A stretch of 64,000 nt of DNA from NCBI RefSeq assembly GCF_016908295.1, contig NZ_JAFBDO010000005.1, forward strand, positions 124,001 through 188,000, read 5' to 3'. The translations under genes and the position numbers were made by a program. The notes below the pieces were generated by a model, which did not search any database, was not told the origin of the DNA, and saw only the letters and a program-made list of their open reading frames with translations. This document shows, piece by piece, positions 51,259 to 59,475 of the stretch. The DNA is from Thalassobacillus pellis (GTDB lineage: Bacteria > Bacillota > Bacilli > Bacillales > Halobacillaceae). How positions within the stretch are numbered: the stretch's first letter is position 1; each line of letters starts with the position of its first letter.

Positions 51259-51902
51259 ACAGCCTGTTGAAGAAAGAATTGTTAGTCAATCAGCAGTTTT
51301 TATTGCTTGTGATTGTTTTTATTCCGGGTGCGTATGTTATGAATCTGTCGCCAGTATTCATCTATGCCGGACTTATGCTGGGGCTGGTGGTAAACTTATT
51401 TTACTGCGATGATAAATCAAAGGCGAATCAGTTCATGGTCAGTCTGCCGGTTGACCGGAAATCGTTAGTGACAGCTCGCTTTTTGTTCAGTTTTCTGGCC
51501 ATTTTAATTTTTTTGGCGTACACTGTACTAATTGATCAAATTGCCCATTTATGGCTTGCTTATTTTTCCTACTCGCCTATCACAGTCTCAACGGCGTTAT
51601 TGGCTCTTGGAGCTGTTCTTATCCTTAGTTCGTTAAGTTTTCCGATTTACTATAAGCTTTCTTTCATGAAAGCATTAACTGCTAACATCATCATAATGGT
51701 AGTTACTCCGGTTGCTTTGATTACAGCAGGATCGCTTCTGTATCATAGAGAAGAAGCAATCATAAAAAAGTTAGTGGATACTGTTATCAGCATTGTCCAA
51801 AACCAGCCGGTCGTTATCGGTGGATTAGTGATTCTACTGACGGTGATTGGATCCTACCAACTATCCAAACGAATATATACGCATAAGGATTTGGTTTCTT
51901 AA
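51255..51902 (+). CDS. ABC-2 type permease
   Basis: A 215-residue membrane protein with about six hydrophobic segments (FLLLVIVFIPGAYVMNLS, VFIYAGLMLGLVVNLFY, ILIFLAYTVLIDQI, ALLALGAVLILSSLSFPIYY, ITAGSLL region, GGLVILLTVIGSY). ANQFMVSLPVDRKSLVTARF is a typical ABC-2 cytoplasmic loop. ATG 51255 overlaps the ATPase stop (ATGA). With the two upstream genes it makes a YtrA-regulated exporter module. Confidence 0.8.
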   Translation: MNSLLKKELLVNQQFLLLVIVFIPGAYVMNLSPVFIYAGLMLGLVVNLFYCDDKSKANQFMVSLPVDRKSLVTARFLFSFLAILIFLAYTVLIDQIAHLWLAYFSYSPITVSTALLALGAVLILSSLSFPIYYKLSFMKALTANIIIMVVTPVALITAGSLLYHREEAIIKKLVDTVISIVQNQPVVIGGLVILLTVIGSYQLSKRIYTHKDLVS

Positions 51903-51988
51903 CGACAAGTGTAAAATCATTCACAAAGAATCTCAAATAAAGTAAGTTATTGTATACTATTTTCGAGATTTTATGGTATCATTAAGAT

Positions 51989-52122
51989 GACATAGACATA
52001 TGGTAAGAAGACCGCAGCGCCAACTGCGGCCTAATAGATATCGATTCCCCAGGGGATCGGCCATTCAGGAATAGACCTCTCCCAATCAACTTGTCCAGGG
52101 TTAATAGGGAGGTCTATTTTTT
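51989..52122 (+). ncRNA. Candidate antitoxin RNA antisense to the holin-like toxin 3' end
   Basis: An extended -10 (TGGTATCAT, 51974-51982) predicts a plus-strand start near 51989. The transcript would contain a hairpin CCGCAG/CTGCGG (52012-52029), GATTCCCC/GGGGATC (52043-52058) and end at the hairpin 52070-52118 with its T run. It overlaps the toxin stop codon and its 3' untranslated region, the arrangement of type I antitoxins such as RatA. The same core sequence recurs at the broken locus near 8100. No -35 box is evident. Confidence 0.5.
52070..52122 (+). terminator. Terminator of the candidate antitoxin RNA
   Basis: AATAGACCTC and GAGGTCTATT form a perfect 10-bp stem followed by a T run to 52122. 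Confidence 0.75.
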
Positions 52123-52209
52123 ATTGGTCAGTTTGATGACCAGAGCGAGTAGCGTAATGGTAAAGGTGCCAAACGCAAGCATCACCATCAGGACTTCATA
52201 CGTACCCAT
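52114..52209 (-). CDS. Holin-like toxin peptide (Hol-Tox type)
   Basis: A 31-residue peptide beginning MGTYEVLMVMLAFGTF, then a hydrophobic run and the basic end KLTNKK. The 'xTYExLMxMxAFGTF' start and KK tail are hallmarks of the small holin-like toxins found in type I toxin-antitoxin loci of Bacillaceae; it would insert in the membrane. The start ATG at 52209 has AGGGGGG 8 nt upstream (an ATG at 52215 is in frame too). It is too small for most gene finders. The candidate antisense RNA overlaps its 3' end. Toxicity is unproven. Confidence 0.7.
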   Translation of the reverse strand: MGTYEVLMVMLAFGTFTITLLALVIKLTNKK

Positions 52210-52375
52210 AGGCATCACCCCCCTTTTTTTAGTGACATGGGGCTAGCCGACCTCTCCCTACAAGAGCGATATCTATTTATAAGGATACCACAATTTTTCA
52301 AAAAGGGGAACAAGCGTTCTGGTAAATAGTGATAAAAGAGGAAAAAGACAGGTATAAAGTATGGCTGAATTTATA

Positions 52376-52410
52376 AACAAAAAGTTGTCCCATTTATTTG
52401 GGACAACTTT
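52376..52410 (-). terminator. Terminator of the nrd operon
   Basis: AAAGTTGTCCC and GGGACAACTTT form a perfect 11-bp stem; on the minus strand it is followed by five T residues. The sequence between it and the nrdF stop (52411-52544) also contains a CTTAGC/GCTAAG stem near 52451 and no gene. Confidence 0.7.
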
Positions 52411-52544
52411 CTTCTTGCCGATGAGAGTAAGGCCAGTTTCCTTTTCAGCACCTTAGCGAGGCATGGCTAAGTGGTGATTGCTGTTGAATACTGCAAAGAA
52501 ATCCGGCCTTTTTAACTGTTCGGGTTTCTTCAGGGCAAGCAATT

Positions 52545-53585
52545 TTATAACTCATCGAAACCGTTATCTTCTGATACTTTCGTATATTGTCTGGATTTCT
52601 GTTCGAAGAAGTCCGATTTCCCTTCATCCACTTCCTGATAAGCGCGGATCCATTTGAGAGGATTTTTGTCATACCCTTTGAATGGTTTTTCTGCTCCAAG
52701 CTGCTTGCTCCGCTTATTTGCCATAAAGCGGATATAATCCTCAAGATCCTGCATTGGGATACCGGGGAAACGATCACCGATGATATAGCGTCCCCATTTA
52801 ATTTCCAATTCAGCGGCCGTTTTAAAGGTTTCTTCGGTGAACCGGAGGAATTTATCCTTATCCAGATCAGGATTCTCGTTTAGTGTTTCCTTGAAGATAT
52901 TAGCGAACAGTGTAACATGGATTTGTTCGTCCCGATTAATATAGTTGATCATGGTACTTGTTGCGACCATTTTCCCGTTTCTCGCCAAATTGTAAAAGAA
53001 GGAAAAGCCGGCATAAAAGAAAATGCCTTCTAATACGACATCATATATGACTGACTTCAGAAAATTCTCCGGTGTAGGGGAAGACGTAAATGCTTCGTAA
53101 CCTTGTGTGATGAAGGCGTTTCTCTCCTTTAATACCTCGTCATGCTTCCAATATTCAAATATCTCCTCCTGTTCTGATTGATTAACCAGCGAAGAGAGTA
53201 CATAGGAATACGATTGGTTATGGACGACCTCCTGAAAGGCAAGGGTCTGCATTAGGGCGGACAGGCTTGAATCAGTCAGATAATCGGCGATTTGCCCCGA
53301 ATAATCCGTCTGGATGGAATCTAGAAAGGCAAGCAGGCCAATGATTTTCTTGAATGTTTCCTGCTCATCATCTGTAAGAGATGCCCATTGCTTTCGATCG
53401 TTACTCATATTGATCTCATTCGGTACCCAAAAGTTAGCAAGCATATTCTTATACATTGGGTAAGCCCAGGAGAATCGGGTATTGTCCCAATTCAGCACGT
53501 TAGAGCTTTTTCCGTTAATAATTCCTGTGGAAGCGTTTGGTGCCGTATGATCGACCATTTTGCGCTGCTGTAGAGTTTTTTCCAT
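52545..53585 (-). CDS. nrdB: Ribonucleoside-diphosphate reductase, class I beta subunit
   Basis: A 346-residue ferritin-like radical subunit. The di-iron ligands occur in LLAFLDSIQTDY (Asp), AFQEVVHNQSYSYVLSSL (Glu, His and the radical Tyr), VLEGIFFYAGF (Glu) and INRDEQIHVTLF (Glu, His). It holds the tyrosyl radical cofactor used by the alpha subunit to make deoxyribonucleotides. It lies 12 bp downstream of the alpha gene in the same operon. The upstream riboswitch controls both. The metal (iron or manganese) cannot be told from sequence; no nrdI/nrdH genes are nearby. Confidence 0.9.
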   Translation of the reverse strand: MEKTLQQRKMVDHTAPNASTGIINGKSSNVLNWDNTRFSWAYPMYKNMLANFWVPNEINMSNDRKQWASLTDDEQETFKKIIGLLAFLDSIQTDYSGQIADYLTDSSLSALMQTLAFQEVVHNQSYSYVLSSLVNQSEQEEIFEYWKHDEVLKERNAFITQGYEAFTSSPTPENFLKSVIYDVVLEGIFFYAGFSFFYNLARNGKMVATSTMINYINRDEQIHVTLFANIFKETLNENPDLDKDKFLRFTEETFKTAAELEIKWGRYIIGDRFPGIPMQDLEDYIRFMANKRSKQLGAEKPFKGYDKNPLKWIRAYQEVDEGKSDFFEQKSRQYTKVSEDNGFDEL

Positions 53586-53597
53586 GATAGTACCTCC

Positions 53598-55835
53598 TTA
53601 AGATGAACAACTTTCACATTCAAAGTCCTGCTGACTTGAGGTTGAGCGGGTATAGTAGGTTGTTTTTAAACCGCTTTTCCAGGCGTGCAAGTGCAAATCC
53701 AGCAATTCCTTCGCCTTGATTGAATTTCTGACATAAAAATTAAAGGAAATAGACTGGTCGATATATTTCTGACGGGCACTATTTTGTTCGATGCTCGTAT
53801 GCTGGTCAATTTCATGCCCCGCTTTGTAGTACCAGTAATTTTTAGGTGAAAGCTCTGGAGCTGTTACGGGAATTTTATAATCCTTCTTCTCCTCCGAATA
53901 GAACTTCTTGAAAATAGGGTCGATACTGGCGGTGCTGCCTGCAATCAACGAGGTGCTGGAATTCGGAGCCACTGCCATCAAGTAGCCGTTTCGTAATCCG
54001 TTTTTACTGACTTCCTTCTGTAAATCTTTCCAATCGAATGATCCCCCGGCCGAAAGCTTCCGTCTGGAAAAATACTCACCAGTTTCCCAGTCAGATCCTT
54101 TAAATACCGGGTAACTTCCTTTTTCCCTGGCAAGCTCCATGCTGGCCCGAATAGTATAATAAGCGATCTCTTCGTACACATCATGTGTGTATTCCACTGC
54201 TTCCTCAGACTCCCATTTAATTTGTTTCTTGGCTAAAAGATGTGCCCACCCAAACGTGCCGAGTCCGATGCCGCGGTATTTCTGATTGGTCAATTTTGCT
54301 TGCGCAACCGGAATCGTATTTTGTTCGATGACGTTATCCAGCATCCTTACCTGGATCGGAATCAAACGCTCCAGCACATTTTCTGGTACTGCTTTACCAA
54401 GGTTGATGCTGGAAAGGTTGCAGACAACAAAGTCTCCAGGGGCACGGGTGATATGGATCTTTCCATCCTCTACATATTGCTGTTCTTCCACAGTTGGACT
54501 TTGGTTCTGCGTAATTTCAGTACATAAATTACTGCAGTAGACCATGCCAGCGTGACTGTTAGGATTCATTCGGTTAACCTCATCACGGTAGAACATATAA
54601 GGTGTACCTGTTTCCAACTGGCTGACCATGATTCGTTTCATGATTTCAATAGCCGGGACTGTTTCTTTTGTCAAAGCGGGGTGTTGGCGGCACGCCTCAT
54701 ATTTTTCGCGAAAAGTACCTTGTCCTTTCTCTTCGTCATAATAATCCTCGAGGGAAAATCCCATTACACTTCTAACTTCGTGCGGGTCGAATAAATACCA
54801 GTCTTCCCGCTTTTCCACAGCTTCCATGAAGATATCCGGAATACATACACCTGAGAATATATCGTGGGTCCGCTGGCGTTCATCTCCATTATTTAGCCTG
54901 CTGTCTAAAAAGGAAAAAATATCCTTGTGCCATACATCTAAATAGACAGCAATCGCTCCTTGGCGCTGGCCAAGCTGGTCGACGCTGACAGCAGTATTAT
55001 TCAATTGCTTCATCCATGGAAGCACACCGGAAGAAACGCCTTTAAAGCCTTTGATATCGCTTCCGCGGCTGCGAATCTTACCGAGATAGACTCCGATTCC
55101 GCCCCCGTGTTTACTTAAATTTGCAATATCGGTATTGCTGTCGAATATGGATTGGAGGCTGTCATCTATCGTATCAATGAAGCAGGAGCTCAGCTGTCCA
55201 TACGTTTTTCCGGCATTGGCCAGAGTAGGGGTAGCTACTGTCATGTAAAGGTTGCTTAGCGCCCAGTAGGCTTCAAGAACCAGATCGATACGTTTCTGTT
55301 CAGACTCCTCTTTCATTAAAGTCATGGCAATAATCATGAAGCGTTCCTGTGGCAGTTCAAACACATCACCTTGTTTGCTTTTTGCAAGATACCGGTCCGC
55401 AAGTGTTTTTAAACCGATATAAGTAAACAGGTTATCTTTTTCTGGTTTCAGACACTTGCCTAACCTGCCGATTTCTTCCTCGTTGTAATACTTCAGCAAG
55501 TCTGTTGTATAGATGCCTTCTTCCATAAGACGTTCAAGAAGGTTATAAAAGTTATCATAAGCTCGTGATGTTTGACGATTTTCTGCAGAGGCTTTGTATA
55601 ACCGTTCTAATTCAAGCTGAGAGGCAATATAAGTCCAGTCAGGTGATGTCTCATCCATTAAGGACAGTGCTTCCAGGATCAGACGGTGTGCTTGGTCGTG
55701 GAAATTGCTCTCGCCAAGGTTGATGCCAGGTAATTTATCCGCTAATTCCTCCATAACCAGGTGGGGGAATTTTTCTTTTTTATTCATCAGCCAGTTTTTC
55801 CAATATTGTTCGATTTTTGTTATGGTTGCTTCCAT
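53598..55835 (-). CDS. nrdA: Ribonucleoside-diphosphate reductase, class I alpha subunit
   Basis: A 745-residue catalytic subunit. TPTLANAGKTYGQLSSCF carries one active-site Cys, VVCNLSSINLG the second Cys/Asn, RGIGLGTFGWAHLL and MAVAPNSSTSLIAGSTASIDP are conserved barrel segments, and the C-terminus ends with the redox pair CESC. The N-terminal ATP-cone is not evident. AAAGGAGTG precedes the ATG at 55835. It is the first gene behind a cobalamin riboswitch, which would switch it off when adenosylcobalamin allows a class II enzyme to work. Confidence 0.92.
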   Translation of the reverse strand: MEATITKIEQYWKNWLMNKKEKFPHLVMEELADKLPGINLGESNFHDQAHRLILEALSLMDETSPDWTYIASQLELERLYKASAENRQTSRAYDNFYNLLERLMEEGIYTTDLLKYYNEEEIGRLGKCLKPEKDNLFTYIGLKTLADRYLAKSKQGDVFELPQERFMIIAMTLMKEESEQKRIDLVLEAYWALSNLYMTVATPTLANAGKTYGQLSSCFIDTIDDSLQSIFDSNTDIANLSKHGGGIGVYLGKIRSRGSDIKGFKGVSSGVLPWMKQLNNTAVSVDQLGQRQGAIAVYLDVWHKDIFSFLDSRLNNGDERQRTHDIFSGVCIPDIFMEAVEKREDWYLFDPHEVRSVMGFSLEDYYDEEKGQGTFREKYEACRQHPALTKETVPAIEIMKRIMVSQLETGTPYMFYRDEVNRMNPNSHAGMVYCSNLCTEITQNQSPTVEEQQYVEDGKIHITRAPGDFVVCNLSSINLGKAVPENVLERLIPIQVRMLDNVIEQNTIPVAQAKLTNQKYRGIGLGTFGWAHLLAKKQIKWESEEAVEYTHDVYEEIAYYTIRASMELAREKGSYPVFKGSDWETGEYFSRRKLSAGGSFDWKDLQKEVSKNGLRNGYLMAVAPNSSTSLIAGSTASIDPIFKKFYSEEKKDYKIPVTAPELSPKNYWYYKAGHEIDQHTSIEQNSARQKYIDQSISFNFYVRNSIKAKELLDLHLHAWKSGLKTTYYTRSTSSQQDFECESCSS

Positions 55836-55877
55836 GGTTTCACTCCTTTAGTCTTGGTGGTAAAGATAATAATGCAT

Positions 55878-55974
55878 AAAAAAAACCGCTCTAATTTGAG
55901 CGGATGAAACCATGGAACAATGAAAGCCGCAGGTGGTGGAGGGTGAACTGGCCCATCATTCCATCGTTTCATCT
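55878..55974 (-). terminator. Riboswitch-controlled terminator before nrdA
   Basis: On the minus strand CCGCTC and GAGCGG (55903-55886) form a hairpin followed by eight T residues (55885-55878). Just upstream, GATGAAACGATGGAA (55974-55960) can pair with TTCCATGGTTTCATC (55917-55903) with one mismatch, a long stem that borders the terminator and could serve in the switch. This is the expression platform of the cobalamin riboswitch. Confidence 0.7.
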
Positions 55975-56004
55975 TCTCAAACCCCGAAGAAGGCGAAACT
56001 TTAA

Positions 56005-56175
56005 ACGAATAGAGACAGGTCTCCTGACTTGTGCTTATAAACCTAATCCGATCCTTCCCATGCATTAGCACAGTGGATTTTCGTTTCGTCAGCACTTACA
56101 GTTGCGGGGGCAGTTCTGGTTTCACACCAGATTCCCTATTAAGCCGTTAGGCATCCGCTATTCGTCATACTATAT
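56005..56175 (-). promoter_or_regulatory. Cobalamin (adenosylcobalamin) riboswitch
   Basis: Read on the minus strand, GGGAATCTGGTGTGAAACCA then CTGCCCCCGCAACTGTAAGT (56146-56093) match the conserved core of cobalamin riboswitches, including the B12 box. Further 3', GCATGGGAAGGATCGGATTA and AGTCAGGAGACCTGTC (56024-56009) give the typical closing elements. It is followed by a terminator ahead of nrdA, so ligand binding should reduce class I ribonucleotide reductase expression. Boundaries are approximate. Confidence 0.9.
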
Positions 56176-56335
56176 ATTGTGTTTTTAATCATTGGTAGTT
56201 AGCTTATCTTGTGTTTATAATGATATAGGAGTTAATCAGGACATGCAAGTCTTTTTTATATAATATAATTCAAAAAAGGAATTAGACGTTCAGTCACGAA
56301 TGAAATAGTGTTAGTTATCAGGCAGGAGGATGAAC

Positions 56336-57016
56336 ATGGGAAATACATTCGAGTGGCACAAAGAAGCCGAAAAACAATGGAACAGCCGGGCAGATTTTTG
56401 GAATGAAAATAGTAAGAATATGTGGGATGAGGGAAGCCGACAAACCATCATACCGTTTTTCCAGCAGTACGTATCTCCGGGAGATAAAGTAGCTGATATT
56501 GGATGCGGTGATGGCTATGGTTCTTTCAAACTTCACCAATCCGGTTATGATGTAACAGGGGTCGATATTGCGCCAGAAATGATTGAACGGGCTAAACAGC
56601 AAGTAAGTGCCGATGAATTGACTTTCGTTCAGGGAGAAATGACAGAATTGGATTTTTCCGATGAAAGTTTTGATGCTGTAATGGCGATTAATAGTCTGGA
56701 ATGGCTTGAAACACCTGCTAAAGGTCTAGCTGAACTGAAACGGATTGTACGGCCTAAAGGAAAGTTATGTATCGGAGTACTCGGGCCGACTGCTGCACCA
56801 AGACAAAACAGTTACCGGAGATTATTCGGTGAGAATGTTATCTGCAATACAATGATGCCCTGGGAATTTGAATTAATGGCTGAAGAAATGGGATTGAACT
56901 TAATTGGTGGGGAGGGTGTATACAAACGTGGTATCAGCGAAAAACGGCTGAAGGGATTGCCAAAGGAACTGCGGCAGGCAATGACATTTATGTGGATTTT
57001 TATGCTGGAAAAGTAG
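56336..57016 (+). CDS. SAM-dependent class I methyltransferase
   Basis: About 226 residues with a Methyltransf_11-type Rossmann fold: motif I VADIGCGDGYG, VTGVDIAPEMIERAKQ (motif II), FDAVMAINSLEWLETP and LKRIVRPKGKLCIGVLG. The C-terminal third (NSYRRLFGENVICNTMMPWEFE) is not assigned to a substrate. ATG 56336 is chosen with AGGAGG 6 nt upstream; ATG 56330 would touch that site. It is monocistronic. Substrate unknown. Confidence 0.8.
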   Translation: MGNTFEWHKEAEKQWNSRADFWNENSKNMWDEGSRQTIIPFFQQYVSPGDKVADIGCGDGYGSFKLHQSGYDVTGVDIAPEMIERAKQQVSADELTFVQGEMTELDFSDESFDAVMAINSLEWLETPAKGLAELKRIVRPKGKLCIGVLGPTAAPRQNSYRRLFGENVICNTMMPWEFELMAEEMGLNLIGGEGVYKRGISEKRLKGLPKELRQAMTFMWIFMLEK

Positions 57017-57124
57017 AATCGAGCATAGAGGTAATATAAAAGGCACATTCCCGTGTTTAGATGTTCCCTTCTTAAGGAAAACTAGACGTACAGTTTTTCT
57101 GATTAGAAAGGAGCGGAATATGAG

Positions 57125-57547
57125 ATGAACGAGCAGGAACTTAAAGATAAAATTATGAAGATACTCGAAAGCAATCAAGTAGGAACACTTGCTTCAGTGA
57201 AAAATAACCGGCCGCATTCCCGATTCATGACGTTTTTTAATGAAGGAACAACCTTTTACACGCCGACAAGCAGAGAGACCCATAAAGCAGAAGAAATTGA
57301 TGCTAACCCTTATGTCCATATCCTGATTGGCTATGGCGGGGAAGGCTTTGGAGATGCCTACCTTGAGGTAGAAGGAAAGGCCGTCATTAAAGAGGATCAG
57401 GAATTGAAAGAGAAGCTTTGGAACGAATATATGGAAAATTGGTTTGAGGGTCCCTCAGATCCGGAATATATTGTACTGGAAATTGAACCAGAACAAATCC
57501 GGCTGATGAATGCCAAAGAAAAGTCACCTCAAACCTTGAAATTATAA
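57125..57547 (+). CDS. ydaG: Pyridoxamine-phosphate-oxidase-like general stress protein (YdaG-like)
   Basis: A 140-residue split-barrel flavin/PNPOx-like protein, the same length as B. subtilis YdaG (general stress protein 26). Visible segments are VGTLASVKNNRPHSRFMTFFNEG, THKAEEIDANPYVHILIGY and YIVLEIEPEQIRLMN. GAAAGGAGCGG precedes ATG 57125. YdaG is a sigma-B gene in B. subtilis; no convincing sigma-B promoter was found here. The physiological role is unknown. Confidence 0.75.
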   Translation: MNEQELKDKIMKILESNQVGTLASVKNNRPHSRFMTFFNEGTTFYTPTSRETHKAEEIDANPYVHILIGYGGEGFGDAYLEVEGKAVIKEDQELKEKLWNEYMENWFEGPSDPEYIVLEIEPEQIRLMNAKEKSPQTLKL

Positions 57548-57553
57548 ACATGA

Positions 57554-57599
57554 GGGGACGCCTCCTAAGTCTGCAGTAGACTTAAGAGACGTCCCCTTT
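57554..57599 (+). terminator. Terminator after the YdaG-like gene
   Basis: GGGGACG..TAAGTCT pairs with AGACTTA..CGTCCCC across a small loop, followed by TTTGGTTTT. Confidence 0.8.
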
Positions 57600-57605
57600 G
57601 GTTTT

Positions 57606-57661
57606 CTTAAGCCCTTCACGGTGAGGCTCGCCTTAAGCTTGTCGGGGGTGAACAAGGCGCT
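57606..57661. repeat. Family A repeat, right half only
   Basis: CTTAAGCCCTTCACGGTGAG, GCTCGCCTTAAGCTTGTC and GGGGGTGAACAAGGCGCT match the right half of the copy at 57686; the left half is replaced by the terminator at 57554. Confidence 0.65.
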
Positions 57662-57685
57662 TGCGCTTTTGCTTCATCCAGCTCC

Positions 57686-57782
57686 AGCGCCTACCCCCTC
57701 GAGGTCTTAAGTCAATCCTCTTTGTGACAAAGCCCGTCACGGCGAGGCTCGCCTTAAGCTTGTCGGGGGTGAACAAGGCGCT
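57686..57782. repeat. Family A stem-loop repeat, full copy
   Basis: AGCGCCT (57686-57692) pairs with AGGCGCT (57776-57782), CCCCC with GGGGG, TCTTAAG with CTTAAGC and TTTGTGAC with GTCACGG inside, giving a ~97-bp hairpin. It lies 11 bp from the end of the minus-strand czrA-like gene and may end its transcript. Confidence 0.75.
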
Positions 57783-57793
57783 TGCGCTTTTGC

Positions 57794-58102
57794 TTATTGA
57801 TGAAGGGCGTGTTGGATTGTCTCGTGAAGGACATTCAGGACATGTTCATCGTCATGGGAATAGTAGATGGTAGTACCTTCCCGGCGGAATTTCACCAGCC
57901 GCAGGTTTTTCAAAAAACGCAGCTGATGGGAAACCGTCGACTGCCTCAAGTGGAGTTGCTCAGCAATTTGGTTGACACTGTATTCCCGTTCAAACAGGAG
58001 GTTCAGTATTCGGATTCTTGTCGGATCTGATAGCGCCTTGAAGGTTTGTGAAACAAGGAAAAGTGTTTCCTCGTCTAAATCTGTTTTATTCGGTTCATCC
58101 AT
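57794..58102 (-). CDS. czrA: ArsR/SmtB family zinc sensor (CzrA-like)
   Basis: About 102 residues with an ArsR winged helix: [47 protein letters not shown] and [16 protein letters not shown]. The C-terminal helix [19 protein letters not shown] supplies the Asp, His, His and His ligands of the alpha-5 zinc/cobalt site of CzrA; the ANR/ELCVCDL cadmium site is absent. The start at 58102 is favoured by AAGGAG 9 nt upstream. It overlaps the end of the cation efflux gene by 8 bp and should repress this two-gene operon. Confidence 0.85.
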   Translation of the reverse strand: MDEPNKTDLDEETLFLVSQTFKALSDPTRIRILNLLFEREYSVNQIAEQLHLRQSTVSHQLRFLKNLRLVKFRREGTTIYYSHDDEHVLNVLHETIQHALHQ

Positions 58103-59009
58103 AACCATCAGCTCCTTCTTGGCGTTCATTTTCTAACATGGAACAATATTCATCCTCGTACTCGATTTCGATTGTGATGTGATCAAGGTGGATATGCTTG
58201 ATGATCGCTTTAATTTCCTCCTTGATATCACACACTTCCTTTTTCGAGGCTTCCGGTCGAACGACGATATGCGTCGAGAAAGCATGGTGTTCTCCGTCCA
58301 ATGACCATAAATGGGTGTGGTGGGTGGATAGGACGCGTTCGAGATTGTTGATTTTCTTTACGATATTATCCAGGTCAATATTCTCAGGAACGCCTTCTAG
58401 AAATAAACGCATTGTTTTAACAAAATTCAGGATGACATTATAAAGGATATACAACGTAATTCCAATTGAGGCAATTGGGTCAAGTATAGGTAAATCGGCA
58501 AAAAACATGATTATGCTGACAATCAGTACAGCAACCCATCCAAGTACATCCTCAAGTAGATGCCAGGTCATCACTTTTGAATTCATCGATTCTCCCCCGC
58601 GAAGCCGGAAGACAGCTGCGCCATTGACTATAATTCCGAGCACGGCCAGAAGAATCATCCCTGTCGCGTTAGGCTGGGCAGGGTTCAATAATCTGGGTAT
58701 TGCTTCGGTCAGGATAAAAATGGAACCGACAATCAGCACGACACTATTGATTAGGGCAGCCAGCAGGGAAAAGCGCTTATAACCGAAGGAAAAGCTGTCA
58801 GACTTCCCTTTTTTTGAAAACTTCTGCAGGAACCAGGCAAGCCCTAGGGATAGTGAATCTCCCAAGTCATGGAGGGCATCTGAAAGAATTGCCATACTGT
58901 TCGTCATCAATCCGCCGATAATCTCAATAATTGTAAAGCCAAAATTCAGAAAAAAAGCAACCTTTATATTTCCAGTTGTATGGTCATGGTGATGATGGTG
59001 ATGGCTCAA
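58095..59009 (-). CDS. Cation diffusion facilitator, zinc efflux (CzcD/CzrB-like)
   Basis: A 304-residue CDF transporter with six membrane segments and a cytoplasmic C-terminal domain. [11 protein letters not shown] (Asp, His, Asp) in segment 2 and [13 protein letters not shown] (His, Asp) in segment 5 form the zinc transport site; the C-terminal domain has further His/Asp residues ([17 protein letters not shown]). The N-terminus is [10 protein letters not shown], a natural His cluster. The start is TTG 59009 with AAGGGG upstream. It exports zinc (and possibly cobalt or cadmium) under CzrA control. Confidence 0.87.
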   Translation of the reverse strand: MSHHHHHHDHTTGNIKVAFFLNFGFTIIEIIGGLMTNSMAILSDALHDLGDSLSLGLAWFLQKFSKKGKSDSFSFGYKRFSLLAALINSVVLIVGSIFILTEAIPRLLNPAQPNATGMILLAVLGIIVNGAAVFRLRGGESMNSKVMTWHLLEDVLGWVAVLIVSIIMFFADLPILDPIASIGITLYILYNVILNFVKTMRLFLEGVPENIDLDNIVKKINNLERVLSTHHTHLWSLDGEHHAFSTHIVVRPEASKKEVCDIKEEIKAIIKHIHLDHITIEIEYEDEYCSMLENERQEGADGYG

Positions 59010-59037
59010 AACTAAATCCCCTTTCAGTTAACATGTG

Positions 59038-59059
59038 TATATGATTATGTGTTCATATA
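59038..59059. promoter_or_regulatory. CzrA-type operator upstream of the zinc efflux gene
   Basis: TATATGA and TCATATA (perfect 7-bp arms, 8-bp centre TTATGTGT) lie 29 bp upstream of the efflux start codon, the type of AT-rich inverted repeat bound by ArsR/CzrA proteins. Confidence 0.6.
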
Positions 59060-59201
59060 TATCGTATTCAACTCATGGCCGTATGTCAATGAGAGACAAG
59101 ACAATTATTCGATATGTTTAATGTAGACAGAAAAACTGAAATTATAGCAGCTTTGGTGTAGAATGGTCAGACAAAGCTGGAAAGTATCTGGAGGTGTTGT
59201 A

Positions 59202-59474
59202 TTGAAAATCGAACAGCCCTATATTGATACAAAGCGGGAAATAAGCATCGAAGGTCAGAAATATGTGGAAACCAACCATTTACTGACATTGACTGATTCA
59301 GAAATCACATCACGGGACTACCAATTCTCCCTTAAGAATGTTTTCGATATTTCCTATCGGCCTATTAAAGATGGGCTTGGTCTGTTGTATCTGCATACAA
59401 ACAGGGGGGTGTTCGCTTTTAAGCTGAACACCCCGCCCGATAAGTTTATTCGTGTTTTTAAAGATTTGAAGTAA
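59202..59474 (+). CDS. Small conserved-looking protein, unknown
   Basis: About 90 residues with alternating polar/hydrophobic strands (ISIEGQKYVETNHLLTLTD, QFSLKNVFDISYRPIKDGLGLLYLHTNRGVFAFK), suggesting a small beta-rich or PH-like fold. TTG 59202 has GGAGGTG 5 nt upstream and is preferred over ATG 59163. A stem GGGGTGTTC/GAACACCCC (59407-59435) lies inside its 3' end. It is convergent with the DUF2254 gene, one base apart. Function unknown. Confidence 0.5.
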   Translation: MKIEQPYIDTKREISIEGQKYVETNHLLTLTDSEITSRDYQFSLKNVFDISYRPIKDGLGLLYLHTNRGVFAFKLNTPPDKFIRVFKDLK

Positions 59475-59475
59475 G

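Noticed and set aside
57050-57080. Possible sigma-B promoter before the YdaG-like gene
   Set aside because: GTTTAG and AGGAAA are 14 bp apart, but the -10 matches the GGGTAT consensus at only three positions.
57661-58030. Plus-strand frames over the family A repeat and the czrA-like gene
   Set aside because: They are made of repeat DNA and the antisense of a clear ArsR gene.
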